From: Cystobacter ferrugineus
GTDB lineage: Bacteria > Myxococcota > Myxococcia > Myxococcales > Myxococcaceae
Direction: 5' to 3'
Assembly (NCBI RefSeq): GCF_001887355.1
Contig: NZ_MPIN01000001.1
Span: 496,001 to 560,000 of the forward strand
Length of the DNA stretch: 64,000 bases
The stretch's first letter is position 1, and each line of letters opens with the position of its first letter. The notes beneath the pieces were generated by a model. It did not search any database and had not been told where the DNA came from. It worked only from the letters and a program-made list of their open reading frames with translations. Shown here in pieces: positions 34,701 to 42,530 of the stretch. A program made the translations under genes and the position numbers.

Positions 34701-37169
34701 GAGGAGATTGCGTGGAGTGCTGCTGGGGAGTTCCTGTCGGGCGAGGCGCTGGAGGTTGTCATAGAGATAGCTCGTCTTGGCCTCCAGTTCGGTTTCAGGT
34801 TCCTCGACCCCTGAATGGGAGGAGACGCCCACCTGGGTATTGGCGATATTCCCATACTCGTCGAAGGTGGTGAGGCGCACGGCGGCGGCTTCCATCTGCC
34901 CTGGCCAGGGCTCCTTGCGCAGGTGGACCACCTCGGCCTTGCGGCCCTGGGAGTCGTAGCCGTAGGTCGTGGTGCGCACCACGACGTCCTCGCGCAGGTA
35001 GCTCTCGCGCAGCATCCGACCGGCGTCCGAGGAGGTGTTGCCCCACTCGTACCGCACCTCCTCGTCGAAGACGGAGGGCGTTCCCGAGGTGGTGTGCGTC
35101 ATCCCCACGGAGACCAGTTGCCCCTGGGGGTTGTAGCCATAGATGAGGCGATTGCCGAAGGGCAGTCTCACTTCCTGCCGCTTGCCGCTGGCCGAGTAGA
35201 TGAACTCGGTTGGCTGGGCGTCATCCGGACCCTTCACCGTCAGAACCCGGCCCATGGCATCATATGTGTAGAGGGTGGCCGAGCCATTGCCGTCCAACAC
35301 TCGTTGAGCCATGCCCTTGGCGTTGTAGTCCTGGTACTCGGCCACCAGCCGGGAGCCATGCCATTCCTTCTTGAGCCGGCCGGCCGACGCGGGCGGGCCC
35401 AGCACGTCGTGGTACTCGTAGGTGATGGCATCCGCGCTGCCGGGCAGGGGTCCATCCTTCGACACCAGGAGCCCGGAATTGTCGTAGGTGAACTTCGTCA
35501 CCTCCACCCGGGTTTCCCAGGCGCCGCTGGTGTTCGCCAGGGTGCGGCCCACCCTGACGCGCTGCTGCATCAGCGGGGTGAGGGCGGAGGCGGGCGTGTT
35601 GTAGGCCGTGGGCACCTGGCAGGAGGCGTTGCCGCACAGGGGATCGATGGCGGAGGAGGGGGCGGTGTAGTCGAAGACGGTGAACGCGGTGGTCCCCGCG
35701 GGGGCCGTGGTGTCCACGCTGGCGCGGGAGCTGTAGGCGTGGCGATTGGAGTTGGCCACGTAGCCCTTCACCACCTCGGAAAGGCTCTCTTGCGCGGTGG
35801 GGTTGGCACAGTCCGCCAGGCCGCGCAGGGTGGAGATCCGCCGGCCCAGCGAGTCCCTCTGGTAGCGGGTGTAATAGCCGTTGTAGCCCCGCTCACAGGA
35901 CGAGGCGAGGAGGCCGGTGGCTGGTACCGAGATCTCCTTCATCCGCGTCATGTCGCAGTTGCCGTTTTTCAGGTGGCACACCGTCTTCAACTTGCCACCC
36001 TCCCAGGTGAAGCGGAGGTTTTCCCGGTTGGATCGGACTTCGGTGTAGCGCTCCAGTGTGCCGCTGTTCTGCAGCCGGTGGATGAAGGTGTAGCGACCCT
36101 CGGGATTCTCGTGGGTCACCACCCGGGACTGGGCGAGTGGCAGTTGCCTGTAGGTGAAGGACTCCACCAGGGCGCCGTCCCCGTCGGTGGCGGACGTCAG
36201 CAGATTCACCTTGGCCCCGGGATGGCGGGGGAAGGCATGAGTGAAGTCATACGCGTAGGTTTCCTGGCGATTATCGGCCTGCGTGACCTTCACCAGGTAC
36301 CCCCCGGCGTCATAGGCGTACTGCGCCAGCAACTGGGTGCCCGCTGCGTCCCGGGACAAGGATGCCAGGCGGGGCGCGCCCGGCCAGGGGGTGGTGTGGT
36401 AGCTCAGCCACAATTGATGTCCGAAGAGGAAGTCCACCCGGCAGAGCGCGCCAGCCGGGCGCGTCGGGTTCACCGGGCAGTTGCTTCCATCGGCGTAGAC
36501 CAGGTGGCTCTCGCCTCCGTCTGGTGCGCGCAGGTGGATCAGGCGGCCAGAGGCGTCGAAGATCTCCGTGCTGGCGTCGAATCGTTCCAGGACCCAGAGT
36601 TGTGTCCCCGCATCATGAGAGAGGCGGCGTCCTGGTTGCCGGCCCACATAGGTTCCGTCTGGATTCCGGGTGAAGTTCTCCGTTCCCGTGTCCGCCCTGC
36701 GGTACGTCACCACCTGTGCCGGAGTATTGCCATCCAGCACCAGCCGGGCGCCGTAGGTGTCCGTCCATCCCGGGCCGAGGCGGCCGATCTGATCCCTTCC
36801 ACCCCGGGACTGCGCCCAGTGCGTGGAGTACGTGCGTCCAAAGACGATGTCCGGTCCCCGGGGCGCTGCGATCTGCACATCCGTTCTTTCCAGCCACGAA
36901 AAGCCACTCAGCACATCCACCGGGCGGCCGATGTTTCTTTCTTCCGGTTCGTCTCCGCATTCCAGACACCGGCAGGGGCCGCAGCCTTCATCCGTGGCCT
37001 CTCCGTCACAGCAGGCCGCCACGTCCGCCAGGCGGCCGCCAGCCGTCACCTTGGAATCGGGGATGGCGTCGAAGGGGCTACAGAGGAGTTGCTGTGCCCG
37101 CGCGGCGGAGGGCAGCAGCGAGGAAAGGACCAGGCCGAGGCTGAAGATACGGGTTTGGAGTGCGTTCAC
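31737..37169 (-). CDS. Secreted RHS/YD-repeat protein with HExxH C-terminal tip
   Basis: An 1810-residue protein starting at GTG 37169 (VNALQTRIFS, signal peptide to about residue 25, SAARA) and overlapping the lipoprotein stop as GTGA. A Cys-rich segment (CCDGEATDEGCGPCRC) precedes a DUF6531-like opening (RPVDVLSGFSWLER, GRTYSTHW). Next come many YD repeats (YTYDAMGRVLTVKGPDD, YRYDDFGRLVEVSS) and an RHS-core end with TGRYLQPEPLASVD, YTYAANNPAGLTDPTGLY. After DPTGLY (about 1642-1647) a unique tip of about 163 residues has several Cys and MFHEALHLC, a zinc-peptidase-type HExxH. The tip DNA is visibly less GC-rich. RHS shells enclose a toxin released at the DPxG region; no immunity gene is recognised. 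Confidence 0.83.
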   Translation of the reverse strand: MNALQTRIFSLGLVLSSLLPSAARAQQLLCSPFDAIPDSKVTAGGRLADVAACCDGEATDEGCGPCRCLECGDEPEERNIGRPVDVLSGFSWLERTDVQIAAPRGPDIVFGRTYSTHWAQSRGGRDQIGRLGPGWTDTYGARLVLDGNTPAQVVTYRRADTGTENFTRNPDGTYVGRQPGRRLSHDAGTQLWVLERFDASTEIFDASGRLIHLRAPDGGESHLVYADGSNCPVNPTRPAGALCRVDFLFGHQLWLSYHTTPWPGAPRLASLSRDAAGTQLLAQYAYDAGGYLVKVTQADNRQETYAYDFTHAFPRHPGAKVNLLTSATDGDGALVESFTYRQLPLAQSRVVTHENPEGRYTFIHRLQNSGTLERYTEVRSNRENLRFTWEGGKLKTVCHLKNGNCDMTRMKEISVPATGLLASSCERGYNGYYTRYQRDSLGRRISTLRGLADCANPTAQESLSEVVKGYVANSNRHAYSSRASVDTTAPAGTTAFTVFDYTAPSSAIDPLCGNASCQVPTAYNTPASALTPLMQQRVRVGRTLANTSGAWETRVEVTKFTYDNSGLLVSKDGPLPGSADAITYEYHDVLGPPASAGRLKKEWHGSRLVAEYQDYNAKGMAQRVLDGNGSATLYTYDAMGRVLTVKGPDDAQPTEFIYSASGKRQEVRLPFGNRLIYGYNPQGQLVSVGMTHTTSGTPSVFDEEVRYEWGNTSSDAGRMLRESYLREDVVVRTTTYGYDSQGRKAEVVHLRKEPWPGQMEAAAVRLTTFDEYGNIANTQVGVSSHSGVEEPETELEAKTSYLYDNLQRLARQELPSSTPRNLLYDVNGNITEVNEAYDPQSATNYPRTKYRYDDFGRLVEVSSTTLGTRRYVYDVAGNRVQESQPTGQLVAFTHDPSGRLTGISGSDYSATFTYDTDAAATVLDCATGTVLGASHGVGRLTSVTEASGTTYFGYTPGGRRRFEARLAPGATCAKTMHWEHDGSGGLVAVRYPSGARVRYAYPVGTAHMHVPSAVTLEVGNNVIPLATGLTWATGTLTDYTAKNGFSWHFSRWLDGSPREWKVSRRDEYDEETVIRSRVFGEDVDGSLEPRLDARGSPMRIEEDVPAWTRGYTYQEGTGYVETETQPTQETTYIYSSTNGMSGDRFYLMTMPVPESPDGMFKSMDFYDIHETTFRLTESNLTEVMSPTGYNSTTRKFTYAAGGQVTQVDTNDKLLALCYDSREQVASVVGAGGQYSRQHFNFRRQRVREVWPLNGLVTDYWVGNDGTLLMEAGAASLTAQYPRPVWEYVYVGGQPIARVDSMEAQDGTTTYQATTWLFGGHLGELLMEADEGGHVVRHYDYTLSGARQARPPTPVQLPYVTTLARNGIPATQVHLPAPAAVTLRFKNYSLAPCDTVAILDGQGNLLKRLPATQPAQFETEILPAQGTSLQVWLEQGTCTGSSTVTLEEVKPLWGRARVTPLSGYESPKPYPSAGYSTTLSLAPDTHLLVEAFPATCDSLEVRRTGTGQVLWKWPYDAGFFRSAWTPALSGSVDVGIWSTQGCNQTQQQSGFTVRGSYTRLPPGAPSDLHLPGQRALTAAASTRRGAFMDPEADLLENWHRIYQPATGRYLQPEPLASVDPTMAMESTYTYAANNPAGLTDPTGLYTLVGTCSHWDEALKLARKKAGCDGSCPKCKPPCDMCQYLQNNTWPLAFIGDKPGGSEGNFGYIQWSWPNMEMSNPDFFFYLYDYTQATAHAEFKKALCEPRAGYPQGNAIKVTNLAKAMFHEALHLCRRQGVKSEVVTDDPLGKDTAGMIRNPFYTDAEDFTEQCW

Positions 37170-37504
37170 GGCGTCGCCCCCCGCGTCTTGGGCACGCAGT
37201 AGCCCTGGAGCCCCGCTCCCGTGTGCCGCCACTCGCACTCCATGCTGGGGGGACAGGCCTGGCTGTCGTTGCAGGGGGTGGTGCAAATCCTTCCGGAATG
37301 CAGTTGCAGGCACAGCCCGGAAGTACAATCCGCCGAGGTGTTGCACGCCCCCGTGTTGGACATGTTGCAGGCGGCTACCCCCGTGAGACCGCCCTGGGTC
37401 GTCGTGCCTTCTTCGCTCCCCGCGCCTGACTCCCCCACGCATGCAGTGAGTGCGAAAAATAAAGCTAGAATTGGAAGAAACAACTTTCCCCACCTTGTTG
37501 TCAT
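37166..37504 (-). CDS. Small Cys-rich lipoprotein upstream of the YD-repeat gene
   Basis: A 112-residue lipoprotein (signal about 1-21, lipobox FALTACV). The mature part has ten or so Cys in patterns like NTSADCTSGLCLQLHSGRIC and CNDSQACPPSMECEW, similar to the Cys-rich repeats common in myxobacterial surface proteins. It overlaps the YD-repeat start by four bases, so the two are one transcription unit and probably coupled in translation. It may anchor or display the RHS protein at the outer membrane; inference from coupling. Confidence 0.7.
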   Translation of the reverse strand: MTTRWGKLFLPILALFFALTACVGESGAGSEEGTTTQGGLTGVAACNMSNTGACNTSADCTSGLCLQLHSGRICTTPCNDSQACPPSMECEWRHTGAGLQGYCVPKTRGATP

Positions 37505-37580
37505 TCGGACTCATTACGGTTGGCGGACGTCGGCTGTCAACGATCCATCACATGGGGGGCGGTGTTGCCGTGTGGTGACA

Positions 37581-37737
37581 TTGCCGAGGTCGCCCGGAAC
37601 GTCTCGGTCGGGTGGCGCCAGGAGTTTGCTCCCCCCGGATGTGGGCAGGCGGCCTTCACCGGGTCGTCGTCCTCGCGCTGCCGGAGCCTCCCCTGCGCAA
37701 GAGCAACGCGCCGCCTCCCGCCGCCGTGGAGTAGGCC
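37581..37737 (+). pseudogene. Degraded second copy of the MFS transporter 3' end
   Basis: 37581-37655 is similar to 29341-29418 of the intact MFS gene (protein IAEVARNVSVGWRQEFAPP versus MAEATRNVPTEWRREFAAP). Then about 270 bases are missing, and 37666-37737 repeats the MFS tail almost exactly (VVVLALPEPPLRKSNAPPP in a different frame, stop at 37732). The last repeated base is one base before the stop codon of the NACHT-like gene on the other strand. This is a remnant of a duplicated transporter gene. Confidence 0.78.
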
Positions 37738-37738
37738 G

Positions 37739-40700
37739 TCAGTGGGTTCCTGGCCGCGTGCCCGGCTCCAACTCCATGCTCCACTCTCCTGGCTCTGGCT
37801 GATGCCAGGGCCAGAGCCGCTGGCCCAGGCGCATGTAGAGCGTCCCCAGACTGACGAGGTCCTCCTGGCAGACGAAGACGGCCGCCCGCAGGACGCTTCC
37901 TGGAGACAGCCCGGTGCCCGTGTGGAGTAGCGCGTCCAGGTGGACCCGTTTGTTCTCTGGCACGGTGTTCAGGATGTCCCGCTTCGAGAGATCCTCGTCA
38001 TGGAGGGTGGCCCACTCCAGGAGCTGCCTGCGCAGTTCCCTCTGGAGCTTCTCCTCGGGGCCGAAGACCTGCAGACACATCTGGAACAGCTCCGAATCCG
38101 CCTCGGAGTCGAGCTCGGAGGAGTCCGTGCGGAAGAGGGGATCGGCCGCGGCGCGCCAGAGCAGATCCCAGGTCAGCTCCGCATGCACCCGCGTGAAGAG
38201 CCCGCGGGCCGTGAGGTAGCTCTGCATGGAGTCGTGGAAGAAGCGGACCTGCCCCGGGTGCTGCCCTGGCGTGACGTCGGCGTCCTCTGGGACGAGGAGT
38301 CCGGCGTGGAGCAGCTTCTGCATCTGTTCCTGCTCCGGTGCGTTCCGGTAGCGCAGCGAGCGAATGCCCTGGGTCCAGTACGTTCGCAAACAGAAATCCC
38401 CAGCCCAGGCCAGCAGCTCCGTGTCCTCTCCTCCCGAGACGCCCTGCCGGCGCAGCAGACCCCGGAAGGCCGCTTCGTAGAGGGCGGCGATGCCCTCCCC
38501 CGAGTCGTGACCGAACAGCAGCGCCAACCGGACCAGGATGGGCAGGTAGGTTCCGTCGGCTCCCCGGCAGGCCGCCAGTCTCTCCTCGGCCTTCCCGTGT
38601 CTTCCGGGTGCATAGGTGGCGACGAAGCGGCCCAGGGTCTTGTCATCCAGGCGTCTGGGCTCCGCGATCATCCAGCGCCTGGAGCCTTCCACGACCTGCC
38701 GGAAACCGAGATGGGGCCTCGAGGTGAGCAGCAGCCTCACGCAGTGCCCATACCTGCCATCCAGGAACTCCCTCAAGGACTCGGGGCTCAGCGCCGACTC
38801 CGTCAGGCCATCCACCACCAGCACGTAGTCCCCGCGCAGCAACAGGACTTCGTGGATGTCCTTGGGGAGGGGATTGGACGCCAGCGCCTGGAAGACAATC
38901 TGCTCCAGCGTGTGCCCGCGCCCGTCACACAACACGGGCAGGGGTTTGCATGGATCCTCCATGAAGTCCGAGAGCATCCGTTGCACCACTTCGCGCAGCA
39001 GCGCGCTCTTGCCGCGCCCTCCCGGGGATTCGATGAGGACATTGCCTCCATCTCGCGTGGTGAGGAATCGGATGATGCGCTCCTCCGGTTTCTCCAGGGC
39101 CAGGTACGTGAGAGGGGAGGGGGCCGACGTCATGGGCGATGCGTGCGTCATTCCCTCGCGAAAGTGGGCGGGGAGGGAGATGTAGCGCTCGTCATTGGCC
39201 TGATGGCGCCAGGCTTCCACCTTGCGGCCCACATGCGCCATGTACTCGGCCTGGATGTGCCTGCGCGTGGAGGGCAGTCCGAGCGCCATGGGGACCATCC
39301 ACCAGAACGGCCGGGCGGAGGCCAGCAGCCTGAAGGCCGCGGGCGAGACGAGTCCCAGGGCGAGCCCCACGAGCAGCTCGAGGAAGAGCACTCCCACGAA
39401 GCTGGGGAAATGAATTCTCCAGGTACTGGCCATGCCGGCCAGGAGCAGCCCACTGCCACCCAGGACGTTCGCGCTCCAGCCCAGGAAGGGAATCCAGCGC
39501 TGGGTCAGGCGCTGGCGGGGCAGGAGCACCAGGGGAAGGACGAAGAGCAGCGTCGCCAGGAGGCAGGCCAATGTCGTGCGGAACCACACCTGTTCGATGA
39601 GCGGTGCATGAAAGAGCACGTCGCTCATTTCCAGCTTCGCCTGCGTTCCCGCCGCGTCCTGGTAGAGGAAGACGATCTTGAGGGGACGCGCTCCGAATGA
39701 GCGCTCATCCATATACCAGTTGAGCTTGGGTGGAGGCGTGCCAGGTGCGTATTGGCGGGTGACCGAGGCCACCAGGGGATCCGCCCTGCCTTTGTCCCAC
39801 AGGGTGACTTCCAGGCGTCCCGCGAGCTTGTCGGCTTGAAAGGAAACCGGCCACCGCAGATCCACACTCCCGGCCTCGTCCTTCCGGAGCGGAGCCCTCA
39901 GGTTGAGCCTTCCCTCGACCGTGACGTTTCCGCCCGGCTCGACACGCAGCTCGCCACCCTGAAGCTTCAGGGTGGCGCCCATCTTCTCCAGGGGAACGGT
40001 GGCGAAGCTGGCGGAGCCTGTCTGGAGCCATCCCCCCATCCGCTCACCCGTGGGAATGACGATCGACACCTCGGTGCCCTTCATGACGGGATGGGCGGCC
40101 AGTCCGTGTGACGCCTCCAAGGAGACGAAGGACAGCGTGCCGTCGTGCTCGGTCTGAAGCCAGGCGCCCGTGCCATCGGGCTCGACTCCCCGCACGGACG
40201 CCTTGGTGCCTTGCAGCAGGGTCACGGCCTCTATGCGATCCGCCTGATGCTTCAGGTGGATGACCTTGCTCGCTGATTCCAGGCACGCCGAGACCAGAAG
40301 GTCCTCCGCTCCCACGGGGAAGGTGACGAACTTGCGCAGACCTCCCTCCTCCTGGACGAGCCATGAGAGCAGTCCTTCCTGTCCGGCGAGGAGCCTGCCC
40401 TTCGCATCCAACAGGAAAACGCCCCCTGATTGGGTCAGTGCCCAGAGCCGATCGGTGGGGGTCCTGTAGATGAGTACCCGTTGTCCCTTGAAGAGGGGTC
40501 CCCCCGGCAAGAGGGCGTTGCCGTGGATGTCGATGAGATGGAGCCCGCCTTCTCCGGCGGCCCTCAAGGAACCGGCGACCCACGCCCTGGAACCATCCGC
40601 GCTGGCCACGAGTTGTTGGATGGACGTTCCTCGCAGCAGGAGGGCAGGTCGGGTGCCAGGAGGCGCTCGTGGGTCGACGGTGTAGAGCTGTCGTCTCGAA

Positions 40701-41578
40701 ATGTTGCTTCCCGGGGGGTGAACCTCCGCCATCACCCACGACCGCCATCCGTCTGGGCCCGGAACGACCCAGAATCTACCCTGCCCGCTGAGCAGTGGCC
40801 GCCATTGTTCGGAGCGAGTCCTGGTGTCCAGGAAGAAGAGCTGTTGACCTGCCTTGAGCCAGGCGATGGGTTCCTTTCCTAGCGGTAGCACTTGCCACCA
40901 GACGTACGGATCCTCGCCTGACGAATCCAGGGCCGAGAGAGGGATGGCGCGCGTGGTGTTGCCCTCCGCATCGATCACGGAGATGAGATCCGAGCCGGAG
41001 CGGTTCATGATCACCCAGAGTTGTTGATGCGGCTCCAGTGGTTCCAAGGGAAGAGAACTGGGATACACATCGTCGGGTGAGCGAAAGAACTGCTGCCGGA
41101 ATTGCATGAGCTTCTCCGCCTCGAGGACGACACGTCCCGTCACCGAGCCCTGGCCGGCCTCCACCAGGTAGAGCCGGGCCTGGTTGGCTGGGCCTTCCGC
41201 CGGATGGGCGCTCGTGAGGACCCAGGCCCTGCCAGGAATCGGAGTTTGAATCAATGAGACGACACGGAACCCGGCCGCCAGCCAGGAGCCACGTTCGTGG
41301 GTGGTATTGCCTTGTCGATCCACGATACGGGCGCCGTGCTCCTCCACGACCCAGACGTGCTGCTCATCTCCCCAGGGAACGAGCGTGGCCCGCGAGGTGG
41401 CTATCGGAACGGGCCAGATGGGGCCGCCACGCAGGCTGGCCGCGAGGGAGTTTCGTGCCTGCCCGCACACCACCAAGAGGCATAATAGGGGCATCAGGCG
41501 GATTGGCCTCCGCCTCCACAAGGAAGACGCCCCTCCGCGCGCTCGCACCCGCGAAGGCACCTGGTCGGGTGTATCCAT
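37739..41578 (-). CDS. Membrane protein with exported propeller-like region and C-terminal NACHT-like NTPase
   Basis: A 1279-residue protein. A basic N-terminus and a hydrophobic segment (about 28-47, MPLLCLLVVCGQARNSLAAS) suggest export. About 50-500 has repeated beta-propeller-like units (WVVEEHGARIVDRQGNT, VSADG-like VASADGSRAWVAGSL, LHLIDIHGN, VFLLDAKGRLL), then a beta-sandwich-like part to about 650. Hydrophobic helices occupy about 663-770 (TTLACLLATLLFVLPLVLLP, SFVGVLFLELLVGLALGL). The C-terminus has a P-loop ESPGGRGKSALL (about 847-858), Walker B DYVLVVDGLTES (about 914-925), LLLTSRPHLG and downstream helices, typical of NACHT/STAND NTPases. Usual STAND order puts the sensor last; here it is first and outside. 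Function unknown; sensing and signalling or defence is inferred. Confidence 0.75.
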   Translation of the reverse strand: MDTPDQVPSRVRARGGASSLWRRRPIRLMPLLCLLVVCGQARNSLAASLRGGPIWPVPIATSRATLVPWGDEQHVWVVEEHGARIVDRQGNTTHERGSWLAAGFRVVSLIQTPIPGRAWVLTSAHPAEGPANQARLYLVEAGQGSVTGRVVLEAEKLMQFRQQFFRSPDDVYPSSLPLEPLEPHQQLWVIMNRSGSDLISVIDAEGNTTRAIPLSALDSSGEDPYVWWQVLPLGKEPIAWLKAGQQLFFLDTRTRSEQWRPLLSGQGRFWVVPGPDGWRSWVMAEVHPPGSNISRRQLYTVDPRAPPGTRPALLLRGTSIQQLVASADGSRAWVAGSLRAAGEGGLHLIDIHGNALLPGGPLFKGQRVLIYRTPTDRLWALTQSGGVFLLDAKGRLLAGQEGLLSWLVQEEGGLRKFVTFPVGAEDLLVSACLESASKVIHLKHQADRIEAVTLLQGTKASVRGVEPDGTGAWLQTEHDGTLSFVSLEASHGLAAHPVMKGTEVSIVIPTGERMGGWLQTGSASFATVPLEKMGATLKLQGGELRVEPGGNVTVEGRLNLRAPLRKDEAGSVDLRWPVSFQADKLAGRLEVTLWDKGRADPLVASVTRQYAPGTPPPKLNWYMDERSFGARPLKIVFLYQDAAGTQAKLEMSDVLFHAPLIEQVWFRTTLACLLATLLFVLPLVLLPRQRLTQRWIPFLGWSANVLGGSGLLLAGMASTWRIHFPSFVGVLFLELLVGLALGLVSPAAFRLLASARPFWWMVPMALGLPSTRRHIQAEYMAHVGRKVEAWRHQANDERYISLPAHFREGMTHASPMTSAPSPLTYLALEKPEERIIRFLTTRDGGNVLIESPGGRGKSALLREVVQRMLSDFMEDPCKPLPVLCDGRGHTLEQIVFQALASNPLPKDIHEVLLLRGDYVLVVDGLTESALSPESLREFLDGRYGHCVRLLLTSRPHLGFRQVVEGSRRWMIAEPRRLDDKTLGRFVATYAPGRHGKAEERLAACRGADGTYLPILVRLALLFGHDSGEGIAALYEAAFRGLLRRQGVSGGEDTELLAWAGDFCLRTYWTQGIRSLRYRNAPEQEQMQKLLHAGLLVPEDADVTPGQHPGQVRFFHDSMQSYLTARGLFTRVHAELTWDLLWRAAADPLFRTDSSELDSEADSELFQMCLQVFGPEEKLQRELRRQLLEWATLHDEDLSKRDILNTVPENKRVHLDALLHTGTGLSPGSVLRAAVFVCQEDLVSLGTLYMRLGQRLWPWHQPEPGEWSMELEPGTRPGTH

Positions 41579-41708
41579 CCAAGGATGGAGTGGCCATGCG
41601 CGACTTGTATTGGAACTTCATCCAGAGCTGCCCTTGATGGACGGGTGAGCCAGCTCGTACTCCATCCATCGCCATCGTGGCCTCAGGCGGACTGGCTTTC
41701 GCCTCCAC
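41494..41708 (-). repeat. Imperfect direct repeat at the start of the NACHT-like gene
   Basis: 26-base segments at 41494-41519 and 41683-41708 match at 23 positions, 189 bases apart, with weaker similarity extending on both sides to roughly 90 bases. One lies in the first codons of the NACHT-like gene, the other upstream. The remaining 41579-41932 intergenic stretch (354 bases) shows no other feature I can support; it must hold the divergent promoters. Confidence 0.55.
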
Positions 41709-41932
41709 GGGCAGGATGTCCCCTGGCGTGTTCATGGTCGGCTGGTACGCTCTCTTTCCGCCGTGGCAGGTAGCCTGAGGTACCTTCACATCGGAAAAGA
41801 CATCCGTCTGGGGCGTAGTCACTCAGATCAGGTTCACCGCGCCATGGGACGATCAACCATGGCTCGGTCATCATGTTTGGCGGATGTTGGATCGTTACCC
41901 GGATTCCGGACCCACGGTCGGGTCCAGGGAAG

Positions 41933-42457
41933 ATGCTCATGTGGGGAGCCAGGTGGAGAGAGTGTTTGTTGGCTGTGGTGATGACCACCGCGATGGGGAT
42001 GCAAGGGGGCGGCTATGCGCGCGCCGATGAGCCGAACCCTACCTCTTCCAAGGAGCCGACCCCTCGCTCTGAGTGCTATGTGGAATATTGGGATGTCAAC
42101 AAGCCGGACATGAAGACTCGAATCTCTCACACGAAGTCCAGCTCGCGGGATGAGGCGGGGAAAGGCGAACCCCTCATGCTGAAACGCTGCTGTCTCTGCG
42201 AGTATCAGATGATGTTCCCTTTTTGCCCGCTTTATCCCTGGTTTGGGGTTGAGTCCTACCCGCCAGATTCGTTTCCTCCCAGGATGGAGTCGAGGGACCT
42301 GCTGCGCCTCGAGATCGGGCCCCGCACGGTGCTGAACTTCAGCCCGGAGCTCAACAGGAAACCCATCCGGGGACCGGCTCGAATCGAAGAAGGCCTCCCC
42401 TTGGAGGCCTTGAATGCCGCCACCCTCCAGTGTGAGGACGAGGACGCTCCGCGTTGA
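41933..42457 (+). CDS. Small exported Cys-rich protein divergent from the NACHT-like gene
   Basis: A 174-residue protein. ATG 41933 (MLMWGARWREC) follows CCAGGGAAG and gives a signal peptide of about 35 residues ending YARA. The mature part has a Ser/Thr-rich linker (EPNPTSSKEPTPRSE), then LKRCCLCEYQMMFPFCPLYP with five Cys, then an ordered tail (LRLEIGPRTVLNFSPELN). No family recognised. Its head-to-head position with a protein whose N-terminus is exported makes it a candidate partner or ligand. Codon usage is less GC-biased than in neighbours. Confidence 0.6.
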   Translation: MLMWGARWRECLLAVVMTTAMGMQGGGYARADEPNPTSSKEPTPRSECYVEYWDVNKPDMKTRISHTKSSSRDEAGKGEPLMLKRCCLCEYQMMFPFCPLYPWFGVESYPPDSFPPRMESRDLLRLEIGPRTVLNFSPELNRKPIRGPARIEEGLPLEALNAATLQCEDEDAPR

Positions 42458-42463
42458 GGGGCT

Positions 42464-42485
42464 TCACCCCGCTGCGGCGGGGTGA
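42464..42485 (+). terminator. Stem-loop after the Cys-rich protein gene
   Basis: TCACCCCGC, TGCG, GCGGGGTGA: a perfect 9-bp stem with a 4-base loop starting 6 bases after the stop codon. No T-run follows. It also lies 46 bases downstream of the convergent gene at 42531. Confidence 0.65.
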
Positions 42486-42530
42486 GGTCAGTCCTCGCTG
42501 TAGTGGGTCACTGGACAGGACAGAACCTGA

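Noticed and set aside
34815-37202. 795-codon plus-strand frame opposite the YD-repeat gene
   Set aside because: Gly/Val/His-rich with no domain or signal; mirror of the repeated coding strand.
41364-41822. 152-codon minus-strand frame overlapping the start of the NACHT-like gene, containing the repeated VEAxAxPP pattern
   Set aside because: No Shine-Dalgarno and ends inside a better-supported gene; reported only as a DNA repeat.
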